From Oscillospiraceae bacterium (GTDB lineage Bacteria; Bacillota; Clostridia; Oscillospirales; Ruminococcaceae), in NCBI GenBank assembly GCA_029007035.1, contig JAQXHC010000041.1:124001-188000 (forward strand): 64,000 bases of DNA. Reading direction: 5' to 3'. Every line of letters starts with the position of its first letter. Position 1 is the first letter of the stretch. This document shows, one piece after another, positions 6,937 to 14,723 of the stretch. A program made the position numbers and the translations under genes. Below the pieces are notes generated by a model. That model saw only the letters and a list, made by a program, of their open reading frames with translations. It was not told where the DNA came from and made no database searches.

Positions 6937-9903
6937 ATGAGTATAGCAAAACGAATTGTCGGGATTATTTCGTCGGTCTGCTGTGCGGTCAATTTAGTTG
7001 TTCCGGGACTTACATCGTATGCAGTATCGGACAGTTTAACAGATTGCGGACTCAATTATACCGAACAGACGGGGTATGATTTCAACAATTTCGACTGCGG
7101 ATATTCTTCTGCAGAGTGGATAAATGCTGCTCCGGGAAAAAATTGGAGCGTCAATCCAACCACATTTACGCTTCTTCTCATTGGTATCGGAGAATATTCA
7201 AGTGCTCTGAACAGCTCAGGTACCGATTTCGACCTCGATGACGCTTTTTTCGGGAGTCTCGAAGCTTCACTGAAAAATGCACGTTCCAACGGAGTAACGG
7301 TCGGAATCAGACTCCGTTACGATGCGAACGGTTATGAAAATCCCGAGCCTGCAACTTTTGAAAAGGTGCTCAATCATATTGACCAGCTCGGTGCAAGCGG
7401 ACTCCTCGACAAATATGAGGACACTATAACCTACGTAGAATCCGGACTTGTGGGTTCATGGGGCGAGCAGTGGGGAGGAAAATACACTTCCCTTGAGTGT
7501 AAGGCGCAGATTCTTGAGCGATTTCTTGAAATAACGCCTGATACGATTTCGGTATCTGTGAGAACGCCTAATACAGTCAGAACGTGGCTGTCGATGTACT
7601 GCAATATTGAGACTACAGCGGCGGATATGAGCTGTACGATCTCTGATCCCGTGTTTGCAAAGAGATATTCCCGAATCGGACTTTATAACGACGGATATAT
7701 GGGTTCGGACAGTGATCTTGGAACATATTCAAACCGTGTAGGCGAGACAGCATGGCTTTCGGGAGCGGCGATGTACGGAGGCGAATTTTCGGGAAATGAC
7801 GAATGGAGACTGAAATACACGACATGGCAGCCTGCAAACGCCCTCCCCGAGATGTATTATACAGGACTATCGCATATAAACTGCAATATTTACCGCGGCA
7901 AAACGGCTTCCGGCAAGTATTCGACCCGTGAGGAGGCTCAGAAACGACTTGATGAAATCGGTCTTCTTTACGAGTCATCAGGTCTCGGAAATTATGACTT
8001 TGGCGGTGAAATCGCTGAAAATGACGGAAGCTATGTCGCCTCGTGGAAGTGGATGGGATATGATGATTTCGTATTCGACAGTGAGCTTGACGCTCTATGC
8101 GGCGTAGAATGTGATAACAGCGCGTTTTACGGTGAAACGGTATGGCAGTTCATTCGTGCGCATCTTGGTTATCGGTACGTAATCCGCTCTGCTGAAATGA
8201 CCGGTTCCGCTGATCCGGGAGAGAAACTGAATCTGCGCTTCGATATGGAAAATACCGGATTTGCTGACGCTCCAAAGGACAAGGAAGCAGAACTGATCCT
8301 CACCGACGGTGTGACAAGATTTACATATGATACCGGAATCAATCCGAGAAATTGGAAATCAGGTGAAAAAACTTCTGAAAATATTTCGGTAACGCTCCCT
8401 GAAACCTTAACCGGCGGCGATTGGGACGTTTATCTGAGAATTTCAAATTTAAACGATGACTCTGCCGATGATTCTCTTTTCTGTACTCAGCTTGCAAATA
8501 AGGATATTATTTACAGCAGTGAGCTTGGAGCGAATTACATAGGCAAAATTACTGTTTCGGGCAAAAAAACGGAGCAGCTTCCCGAAGCCGGAAATAAGCG
8601 CGCATCAGGGTATTATCCTGCTGAGACGGCAATCAATGTGGGTGACAGTGACTGCGTTTCGCTTCTGGACAGGGTGTACACCTTTGAAGAGTCGGATCAC
8701 TGCGGATTCACTTTTCTCTATAAAGCCGATGGGATTGAAAGCGGCAGCGTCCGCCTTGGCAACTGGTATCTGTCAGCAAGTCACGAAAATAACGGTTATT
8801 CAAGTGCGTATACGACCTATGGTCTGAACACAATGAATCTTACGCTGGAAGAAAACGGTTACTATCTGCTGAATATCCCGTTTTTCGGCTGTGTCTTCAA
8901 TATGGATATTTCGTCCACGGCAGGGCAGACACGTATTAATGCGCTGAATATCAATGATCCGCGCAACTACTGGAGCGATGATACTTATACGATAGTCGGA
9001 GAAAACAGCAGTTTTACAATTATGCCAATAGGCTTTGCGGAAGGTTCACCATCCGGCTACAGCGTAACATATCATCTTCCCGACGGAGATGTGGTATTTT
9101 CGGGGGATTACGGTTTAAAGGACGTGAGCAGTCAGTCAATAACAAACAAAAAGGCAGTTACAGCTCTGTCGCTTCTTGACAGGGAATATCCCGGGTCATA
9201 CGTTGATGTCAGTGGTATAACTCGTGTTTTCAAGGGATTTACCACAAAAGAAAATGATGAAAGCTGCATTATCAGCGAAAGTTTTATTGCAATCGGCGAT
9301 ATTGAACTTTATCCTTATTATGAGATTGATAAGTCTGCTTCAAATTTCAATTCTGTAACCAGTAAACTTAACGGAATTACTGATTCACAGGGCATCAGGT
9401 ATATCCTCGACGAGTCAACCATGACTGCTTCGGCAGGCGACGGCTCGGCTTGGGAGAATAACAGCGGATTAGGCACACAGTCGGTAAGCAGTATTGTAAT
9501 TCCTGCGTTTGTTGTCAGTGACGGAAAAAAATACGCAGTTACTTCGGTTGCCGAAAATGCCTTTGCATCTGACGTTAATCTGAAAAATGCCGTTCTTCCG
9601 AATACTGTTTCCATAATCGGCGAAAATGCTTTTTACATAGGGACGGAGCTTAGTATTTATTCCGACAGTTCGGCTTTGAAAAACGGTTCGGCGTCGGACT
9701 TCGCGATAACTGAGATGACATCGAAAACCGTTCCCGGAGATGTCAATTTTGATTCTCTTGTAAATGCTGCCGACCTTGTTGCAATGCAGAAATATATTCT
9801 CGGGCGGAATACTGTTATAAATACACCTGCCGCCGATCTTGACGGAAGCGGATGTGTTAATTCAATTGATACCGCTTTGCTGAGAAGAACTATATTTGAA
9901 TGA
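6937..9903 (+). CDS. Large secreted DUF4874/DUF4832-like protein with LRR module and C-terminal dockerin
   Basis: A 988-residue secreted protein with a signal peptide (about residues 1-30). The first half (about 40-480) resembles the DUF4874-DUF4832 pair, a TIM-barrel-like module found in secreted proteins of fibre degraders (GVTVGIRLRYDANGYENPEP, VESGLVGSWGEQWGG, MYYTGLSHINCNIY). Beta-rich modules follow. Around 880-915 there is one BspA-type leucine-rich unit (VTSVAENAFASDVNLKNAVLPNTV). The C-terminus (about 927-988) is a type I dockerin with two calcium loops, GDVNFDSLVNAADL and ADLDGSGCVNSIDTA. It should dock onto a cellulosomal scaffoldin cohesin. No catalytic residues can be assigned. 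A ribosome binding site lies within the end of hpt. Confidence 0.85.
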   Translation: MSIAKRIVGIISSVCCAVNLVVPGLTSYAVSDSLTDCGLNYTEQTGYDFNNFDCGYSSAEWINAAPGKNWSVNPTTFTLLLIGIGEYSSALNSSGTDFDLDDAFFGSLEASLKNARSNGVTVGIRLRYDANGYENPEPATFEKVLNHIDQLGASGLLDKYEDTITYVESGLVGSWGEQWGGKYTSLECKAQILERFLEITPDTISVSVRTPNTVRTWLSMYCNIETTAADMSCTISDPVFAKRYSRIGLYNDGYMGSDSDLGTYSNRVGETAWLSGAAMYGGEFSGNDEWRLKYTTWQPANALPEMYYTGLSHINCNIYRGKTASGKYSTREEAQKRLDEIGLLYESSGLGNYDFGGEIAENDGSYVASWKWMGYDDFVFDSELDALCGVECDNSAFYGETVWQFIRAHLGYRYVIRSAEMTGSADPGEKLNLRFDMENTGFADAPKDKEAELILTDGVTRFTYDTGINPRNWKSGEKTSENISVTLPETLTGGDWDVYLRISNLNDDSADDSLFCTQLANKDIIYSSELGANYIGKITVSGKKTEQLPEAGNKRASGYYPAETAINVGDSDCVSLLDRVYTFEESDHCGFTFLYKADGIESGSVRLGNWYLSASHENNGYSSAYTTYGLNTMNLTLEENGYYLLNIPFFGCVFNMDISSTAGQTRINALNINDPRNYWSDDTYTIVGENSSFTIMPIGFAEGSPSGYSVTYHLPDGDVVFSGDYGLKDVSSQSITNKKAVTALSLLDREYPGSYVDVSGITRVFKGFTTKENDESCIISESFIAIGDIELYPYYEIDKSASNFNSVTSKLNGITDSQGIRYILDESTMTASAGDGSAWENNSGLGTQSVSSIVIPAFVVSDGKKYAVTSVAENAFASDVNLKNAVLPNTVSIIGENAFYIGTELSIYSDSSALKNGSASDFAITEMTSKTVPGDVNFDSLVNAADLVAMQKYILGRNTVINTPAADLDGSGCVNSIDTALLRRTIFE

Positions 9904-9906
9904 TAA

Positions 9907-9963
9907 AGGCAATACCGTGCAAAGACCGCATAACGGCTTTGTACGGTATTACCCTAATTTTTT
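9907..9963 (+). terminator. Terminator-like imperfect palindrome after the dockerin gene
   Basis: A long inverted repeat (about 9911-9924 with 9937-9950, nearly perfect) followed by CCTAATTTTTT. It lies 8 bases after the dockerin gene stop and overlaps the end of the convergent DMT gene. It begins with AGGCAATACCG (9907-9917), a sequence shared with two other intergenic hairpins in this window. Confidence 0.65.
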
Positions 9964-10835
9964 CTGACACTGTCATGATTTAACAAAACAATTGCCGCAA
10001 TTATCATCGCAATTCCGATAAGTTTAAACATTTCGTGATTTTCGCGGAAGAGCGTCATTCCGATAACCGCGCCCACAAGAGGCTCAACAGCGGCAAGAAT
10101 TGCAGCTCTGCCCGATTCAAGATTTCTGAGTCCCCATGTATACAGGAAATACGGAATAACTGTGCAGATAAAGCCTATTCCCAGGCACCATGGAATAAGA
10201 ATCGGTTTATCTGAAATAAGCGCAGCGATTTTGTTAATGCGGCATATCGGAATAAGTCCTGCCGCTGCAAAAATAAACGTATAGGCGGTGACTGTCCGGG
10301 TATCATAGCGTTCAAGAGCTAATCTGCCGAAAATTGTATACATTGCGTAGAACAGTCCGGAGGCCAGTCCCGTTATCAGAATCAGCGGAGTAACTTTGTA
10401 GCCTGAGCCGAAAATTCCGGCAACAAGAGTACAGCCGATAAATGCAGTAATCAGCGATATTATTTTAATCGGAGTAATCTTTTCTCTGAAAAAAATTGCA
10501 GACAAAAGCGTTACGAACACGGGAGAGGTGTAAAGCAAAACCACAGCAACCGAAGCCTGCGAGTGAATCATTGTGTAGAAATAGAAGCAATTGAACAGCA
10601 CGATGCTGATAATTCCCATTCCTGCAAAAATCCATAGGTCGGAAAGCTTGATAATTAATCTCTCTTTGTCTCCGACAGCGAGGACGGCGGAAAAGAATAC
10701 AGCTGCAATAACAGTACGGACGGCGGCAATCTGAATCGAATCCAGTCCGGCATCGGAAAGTGTGCGGATAAATATGCAGATAATTCCCCACAGTGTGCCT
10801 GCCGCGATGACTGCTGCGGAGGCTTGTTTACTCAT
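9954..10835 (-). CDS. EamA/DMT-superfamily transporter
   Basis: Ten-helix inner-membrane permease of the drug/metabolite transporter superfamily, 293 residues. It is built from two EamA repeats; the second (LILITGLASGLFYAMYTIFGRLAL onwards in outline) ends in GAVIGMTLFRENHEMFKLIGIAMI, a typical EamA tail. The open frame runs further upstream, but I choose ATG at 10835 because it overlaps the stop of the upstream membrane gene (ATGAGTAA), giving translational coupling. The substrate is unknown; amino acids or metabolites are usual for the family. Confidence 0.88.
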   Translation of the reverse strand: MSKQASAAVIAAGTLWGIICIFIRTLSDAGLDSIQIAAVRTVIAAVFFSAVLAVGDKERLIIKLSDLWIFAGMGIISIVLFNCFYFYTMIHSQASVAVVLLYTSPVFVTLLSAIFFREKITPIKIISLITAFIGCTLVAGIFGSGYKVTPLILITGLASGLFYAMYTIFGRLALERYDTRTVTAYTFIFAAAGLIPICRINKIAALISDKPILIPWCLGIGFICTVIPYFLYTWGLRNLESGRAAILAAVEPLVGAVIGMTLFRENHEMFKLIGIAMIIAAIVLLNHDSVRKN

Positions 10836-11334
10836 TGCCGGAAGCGCCCCTTTCTTTGCGGTATGCAACTGTGTATGCCGCAAAAAAGCAAATCATAGGA
10901 ATCGGAACGAGCATGAGCATGAGGAAAATCTGCCCCTGATTCAGCGCAGAAACTGACGCGTCGGAATTTATAAGGTTATAGATCTGTAAAAAGAATCCGT
11001 TAATCAGCTTGTGCCAGCGATAAAAATCAAAGCTGCCCGTACTGTGTGAAATATAAAGAAGAATCCAGCTTACCAGCGGCGGAAGAGACAGAATTCCCCC
11101 TTGTGCTGCAATAACAGTACGGCTGATTTTTTTTCCGCTGATACGTTCGTTTCGTCTGTCTCCGTAAGCCGAGCGGACGGCATAGCTTGCAATAAAGCAG
11201 ATCAGAATGCCGCTTGTACAGACAGCACAGATTACACGAATGACGGTCAAAGATGAAGATGCAAGCGTCAGACCGATAAACAGCGAAAGAATATCGGCGG
11301 CGGCGAGATAGCCGAGTGATTTTAAAATTTTCAT
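10828..11334 (-). CDS. Four-helix membrane protein of unknown function
   Basis: I do not recognise this 168-residue protein. It has four clear hydrophobic segments (about residues 10-30, 36-55, 78-98 and 135-155) joined by short basic loops, for example RSAYGDRRNERISGKK. It ends in a charged cytoplasmic-looking tail. It lies upstream of the DMT transporter gene with an 8-base stop/start overlap, so the two are translated together and may cooperate. No conserved motif suggests a reaction. Confidence 0.65.
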   Translation of the reverse strand: MKILKSLGYLAAADILSLFIGLTLASSSLTVIRVICAVCTSGILICFIASYAVRSAYGDRRNERISGKKISRTVIAAQGGILSLPPLVSWILLYISHSTGSFDFYRWHKLINGFFLQIYNLINSDASVSALNQGQIFLMLMLVPIPMICFFAAYTVAYRKERGASGNE

Positions 11335-11425
11335 AAAAAACCTTTCTCTGCGGTGAATATTTTTTCCGTGTGTGCAGACAATAGTTTAAAGGCAGATAAT
11401 TATGCCTGAACGGAGGGCGAAAAGT

Positions 11426-11569
11426 ATGACAATGGCAGATGAAAATGTATTTGAGAATGAGGACGTAAAAATCTATACGCCGAAAAATTCAGCGGGAGAC
11501 AGCCGCAGCGGAGTCTCCGAAAATGATTGTGAAGAAGTGAAGATCTATCCGGGAAGAATTATTTCCTGA
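11426..11569 (+). CDS. Candidate 47-residue acidic small protein
   Basis: A short open frame running against its neighbours. ATG at 11426 is preceded by CGGAGGG (11411-11417) at good spacing. The product is acidic and soluble-looking, with an internal imperfect repeat: EDVKIYTPKNS near residue 12 and EEVKIYPGRII near residue 36. Its stop overlaps the 3' end of the convergent znuB gene by 11 bases. I know no family for it. The ribosome binding site and the internal repeat argue for a real gene, but its short length keeps confidence moderate. Confidence 0.5.
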   Translation: MTMADENVFENEDVKIYTPKNSAGDSRSGVSENDCEEVKIYPGRIIS

Positions 11570-12383
11570 AATGACCGACAGCCGAGAAAATCAGGAAGAA
11601 AAACACATTTACGATTACAATGCTCGCTCCGGGAGCCGTATTGAGCATCAGGGCAATAAACATTCCGATAAGGAAGCTTACCGCCGATACCGCTCCCGCA
11701 GTAAGCACAACTCCGCGAAAGCTTTTACATACTCTCATTGCAGTTACAGTCGGGAAAACGATAAGGCTTGAAATAAGCAGTGAACCCATCATCATCATGC
11801 CGAGAACAACTGTAATCGCCGTGAGTACGGCAATTATCATCTTATATCCGCCTGCGTTTACTCCTGTAGCTTTTGCAAAGCTTTCATCAAAGGTTACCGA
11901 GAAAATCCTGTTATAGAGCAGAAGAAATGCCGCGATAACAATAACCGACATAACGACCGACAGGATAACATCTTCGCGGCTCATGGCAAGAATACTTCCG
12001 AACATATAGTGGCTCACGTCATTGGTCAGACCTGCTTTTGACGAGACGAGAATACCAATAGCAAGAGCAGTCGTAGAAAACAGCGCAATAGCCGAATCAC
12101 CGCTCAGTATACTGCTTTCGCTGAGACGCAGAAGTATGAATGCCGCGATTATCACTACCGGCAGAGCGACTTTGAGGGGTGCAAGGTTCATAACTGCCGC
12201 AACTGAAAGCGCGCCGTAGCCGATATGAGAAAGTCCGTCCCCGATCATCGAGTATTTTTTCAGTACAAGGGTAACCCCCAGCAGCGAGGCGCATATCGTT
12301 ACGCAAAGTCCTCCGATAAGTGCCGGAATCAGTATTGAGCTGAGAAATTCGCTTGTGAACATAAGCTTCAGATTATCAAACAT
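11559..12383 (-). CDS. znuB: Zinc (or manganese) ABC transporter permease
   Basis: Membrane subunit of a metal uptake ABC transporter, 274 residues with about eight helices. It fits the ABC-3 family (FLSSILIPALIGGLCVTICASLLG at the start in outline; the conserved stretch YSMIGDGLSHIGYGALSVA in the first cytoplasmic loop; TVVLGMMMMGSLLISSLIVFP). It follows the ATPase gene by 5 bases and is the last gene of the zur-znuA-znuC-znuB operon. Zinc is favoured over manganese because of the histidine-rich loop in the binding protein and the Fur-type regulator. Confidence 0.92.
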   Translation of the reverse strand: MFDNLKLMFTSEFLSSILIPALIGGLCVTICASLLGVTLVLKKYSMIGDGLSHIGYGALSVAAVMNLAPLKVALPVVIIAAFILLRLSESSILSGDSAIALFSTTALAIGILVSSKAGLTNDVSHYMFGSILAMSREDVILSVVMSVIVIAAFLLLYNRIFSVTFDESFAKATGVNAGGYKMIIAVLTAITVVLGMMMMGSLLISSLIVFPTVTAMRVCKSFRGVVLTAGAVSAVSFLIGMFIALMLNTAPGASIVIVNVFFFLIFSAVGHFRK

Positions 12384-12388
12384 AATTA

Positions 12389-13093
12389 TTAGTCTCCGGA
12401 ATTTTTAATGTTAAGGTGTGATGCTTCATATTCCCCGGGTGTACCGCAGAAGCTCTCGCTGCAGCTACAAAGGCAAAGAATACGGTTGGAATATTTAAGT
12501 GCATTTGAAACATCATGAGTAACCATTATTATAGTCATTTTGTCCTTTTTGTTCAGCTCGTCAATGAGACCGTACATATCGTTCATGGCGGAAGGGTCAA
12601 GACCGGTAACCGGCTCATCGAGAAGCAGCATCTTTTTAGCCGCACACATTGCCCTTGCGAGGAGCATTCTCTGTTGCTGACCGCCCGAAAGTTCACGGCA
12701 GCTCTTGTCGGCAAGCTCGGTGATTCCAAGCCGTTTCATAGCATCGTCGGCGGTTTTCTTTTCGGCTGCGGAGTAGAACGGACGCAATCCTCTGCGACCG
12801 AGACAGCCGGATATTACGATTTCCCTTACTGTTGCCGGGAAGCCTTTCTGCATATCAGTGTGCTGTGGCAGATATCCGATGTCTCTGTAGGTGAGCTTGT
12901 CCGCAAAGACTATATTTCCCGAATCAAGAGGTTTTATCCCGAGCAAGCATTTTACAAGGGTACTTTTTCCCGAGCCGTTTTCTCCGAGAATGCAAAGATA
13001 ATCGCCCTCATTAACATTAAAGGAAAGTCCTTCCAGAACAGGATTTCCGTCATAGCTTGCCGAAAGTCCGCTGCATTTTATTATACTTTTCAA
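12389..13093 (-). CDS. znuC: Zinc (or manganese) ABC transporter ATP-binding protein
   Basis: Cytoplasmic ATPase that powers the metal importer, 234 residues. Walker A is GENGSGKSTL, the Q-loop sits in GYLPQHTD, the ABC signature is LSGGQQQRMLLARAM, Walker B is KMLLLDEPVTGLD, and the switch His lies in IIMVTHDVSNAL. The ATG overlaps the stop of the binding-protein gene by 4 bases. The C-terminus has a short cysteine-rich stretch (CLCSCSESFCG), which is unusual for the family. Confidence 0.93.
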   Translation of the reverse strand: MKSIIKCSGLSASYDGNPVLEGLSFNVNEGDYLCILGENGSGKSTLVKCLLGIKPLDSGNIVFADKLTYRDIGYLPQHTDMQKGFPATVREIVISGCLGRRGLRPFYSAAEKKTADDAMKRLGITELADKSCRELSGGQQQRMLLARAMCAAKKMLLLDEPVTGLDPSAMNDMYGLIDELNKKDKMTIIMVTHDVSNALKYSNRILCLCSCSESFCGTPGEYEASHLNIKNSGD

Positions 13094-14085
13094 TATAAAG
13101 CCTCCCTGAGATTATTAAGGTTCTGCCGCATCAAATCGACGTATGTCGCACCGCTTTCAAATTCATCCGGGGTTACGTTGTGACAGGAATGAAGCGGAAG
13201 CATCTTTGCGCCTGTAGCATAACAGAGCTTTTCAGCCAGTTTTTTTGTGGAAAATTCAAGGTAGAATATAGTGTCGAGGTCATGTTCGAGAATTTCCCTG
13301 ATGAGATAAGCCATTGTGTAGACTCCCGGCTCGGATTCGGAACTGCATCCGCTGAACGCAGCAAGGTATTCAAGGTTATAGTCGGCGGTCAAGTAACGGA
13401 ATGGAAATCTGTCGCCGATTACAATTAAGTCTGACGGCGCATTTTCTGCCATTTCCGTAAATTCGTCGTCAAGTCCGCTGAGCTGTGATACGTATTCTGA
13501 CGAGTTCTGAACGAAATCCTCTGCAAGCTGAGGAAAGACCTTGCCCAGCTGCTCCGATATACCGTTTACACACTTTATGGCATTCCTTGGAGATGTCCAT
13601 ATATGTTCATCATATTCTTCGGATTCTTCATCATGGTCGTGTTCATCCTCATTCTCATCATCTTCGTCGCCTTCATGATGATGGTGTTCGTGACCATCGG
13701 GGGAAGCACCCTTTACCTCTTCCTCATACAGAGGGTCAACAAAGTCGAAAAGCCGTATTACCGTCATTTCTGAGGTGTTAAGTGAATTGAGAATCTTGTC
13801 TGCCCATACCTCGCCCTCGCCGCCGATATAGACGAAAACATCGCATTCCTGTATTTTCAGAATATCGAGAGGAGCAGGTTCGTAGGAATGTGCCTCAGCT
13901 CCCGGACAAAGCAGCATGGAAATATCGGCATTATCTCCTGTTACTGCACGGACAAAGTCATATGGCGGAAATGCGGTTGTTACAATCGAAATTCTGTCAT
14001 CTTCGGGTTCTGCCGAAGCCGCGCAGCCTGAACAGGGCAGCAGAATGATTATCGCACAGATTATGCAGGAAAGTATCTTTTTCAT
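13090..14085 (-). CDS. znuA: Zinc-binding lipoprotein of the ABC importer, with His/Asp/Glu-rich loop
   Basis: Extracellular cluster A-I metal-binding protein, 331 residues. A signal segment (about 1-20) ends at Cys21, a probable lipid attachment site. The conserved family motif around GAEAHSYEPAP supplies a His ligand. Between about residues 131 and 161 there is a low-complexity loop rich in His, Asp and Glu, containing HEHHHHEGDED and EHDHDEE, typical of zinc-specific ZnuA/AdcA proteins. Start 14085 is chosen because ATG overlaps the TGA of zur (ATGA); the frame extends 10 codons further upstream. The sequence also fits a manganese binder, but the loop favours zinc. Confidence 0.92.
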   Translation of the reverse strand: MKKILSCIICAIIILLPCSGCAASAEPEDDRISIVTTAFPPYDFVRAVTGDNADISMLLCPGAEAHSYEPAPLDILKIQECDVFVYIGGEGEVWADKILNSLNTSEMTVIRLFDFVDPLYEEEVKGASPDGHEHHHHEGDEDDENEDEHDHDEESEEYDEHIWTSPRNAIKCVNGISEQLGKVFPQLAEDFVQNSSEYVSQLSGLDDEFTEMAENAPSDLIVIGDRFPFRYLTADYNLEYLAAFSGCSSESEPGVYTMAYLIREILEHDLDTIFYLEFSTKKLAEKLCYATGAKMLPLHSCHNVTPDEFESGATYVDLMRQNLNNLREALY

Positions 14086-14504
14086 TCGGCGCCGCCTTTG
14101 CTGCAATTGGAGCATTTTCCGTAGAATACAGTCTGTGACGAGTCTACGTTAAAGCCATGGTGCTCGAGAATGTGTCTGTTTATGCCGGAAAGAAAGTCAC
14201 AGTCGAAGTGTATCAGTTTTCCGCAGCGGACGCATTTAAGATGATAATGCTCATGGCAGCCGCTGTCAGCTCCGATGTATTGATAGCACGCTCCTGATTT
14301 CCCATCGAGGACGTATCGGCGTACAACTCCGTTTTCCACGAGTTTATCAAGCTGACGGTAAATCGTAGCCATGCCCATTGGAGTACCTGCGTTTGTCAGA
14401 AACGCGCTGATTTCCTGAACGCTTGTATGTCTTTCCTTGTTATTTATAAGAAAATCGAGAAGATTTTCCTTTTGTCGGGTATTATATCCGGAATCACGTT
14501 TCAT
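14082..14504 (-). CDS. zur: Fur-family metal-responsive repressor, probably Zur
   Basis: Winged-helix DNA-binding regulator, 140 residues, first gene of the zinc uptake operon. The N-terminal domain (about 1-75) has the Fur helix-turn-helix (TSVQEISAFLTNAGTPMGMATIYRQLDKLVENGVV). The C-terminal part has the metal and dimerisation features HEHYHLKCVRCGKLIHFDC and a final CSNC pair forming the structural zinc site. ATG at 14504 is chosen because GGAGGT lies 5 bases upstream and the operator palindrome ends just before it; the frame runs further upstream through the operator. Autoregulation is very likely. Zur rather than Fur is inferred from the downstream genes. Confidence 0.9.
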   Translation of the reverse strand: MKRDSGYNTRQKENLLDFLINNKERHTSVQEISAFLTNAGTPMGMATIYRQLDKLVENGVVRRYVLDGKSGACYQYIGADSGCHEHYHLKCVRCGKLIHFDCDFLSGINRHILEHHGFNVDSSQTVFYGKCSNCSKGGAE

Positions 14505-14515
14505 TTTGACCTCCG

Positions 14516-14542
14516 TGAAATTGAAAATGATTTTCAATTTCA
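14516..14542 (-). promoter_or_regulatory. 27-bp perfect palindrome: Zur/Fur operator
   Basis: A perfect 13-1-13 inverted repeat centred on 14529, with core TGAAAATGATTTTCA, the classic Fur-family 7-1-7 box. It lies directly downstream of the -10 element and just upstream of the zur ribosome binding site. A metal-bound repressor here would block transcription of zur-znuA-znuC-znuB. Confidence 0.88.
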
Positions 14543-14571
14543 ATTTTAACATATAATATAGCATTTGTCAA
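14543..14571 (-). promoter_or_regulatory. Sigma-A promoter of the zur-znu operon
   Basis: On the minus strand, TTGACA occupies 14571-14566 and TAAAAT occupies 14548-14543, with 17 bases between them. The -10 box touches the start of the palindrome at 14542. Confidence 0.85.
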
Positions 14572-14627
14572 GAGGTGTATTTTTATTATTTGCGGTTTTA
14601 GGGATTTATTCGTCAGTTATTTCTCTG

Positions 14628-14669
14628 ACAAACAGCAGGCTCCCCATTGTCGGGGAGCCTGCTGTTTGT
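14628..14669 (-). terminator. Strong 18-bp hairpin between the ABC exporter and zur promoter
   Basis: Perfect 18-bp stem (14628-14645 with 14652-14669) and a 6-base loop. It lies 55 bases beyond the stop of the ABC permease gene and 57 bases upstream of the zur -35 box. Neither side has a good T-run, so it is terminator-like rather than a textbook intrinsic terminator. Confidence 0.55.
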
Positions 14670-14723
14670 GTGTTGTATATTAAGGAGAGCAGCCGAAGCT
14701 GCGGAATCAGTTGTTTTATCGCC

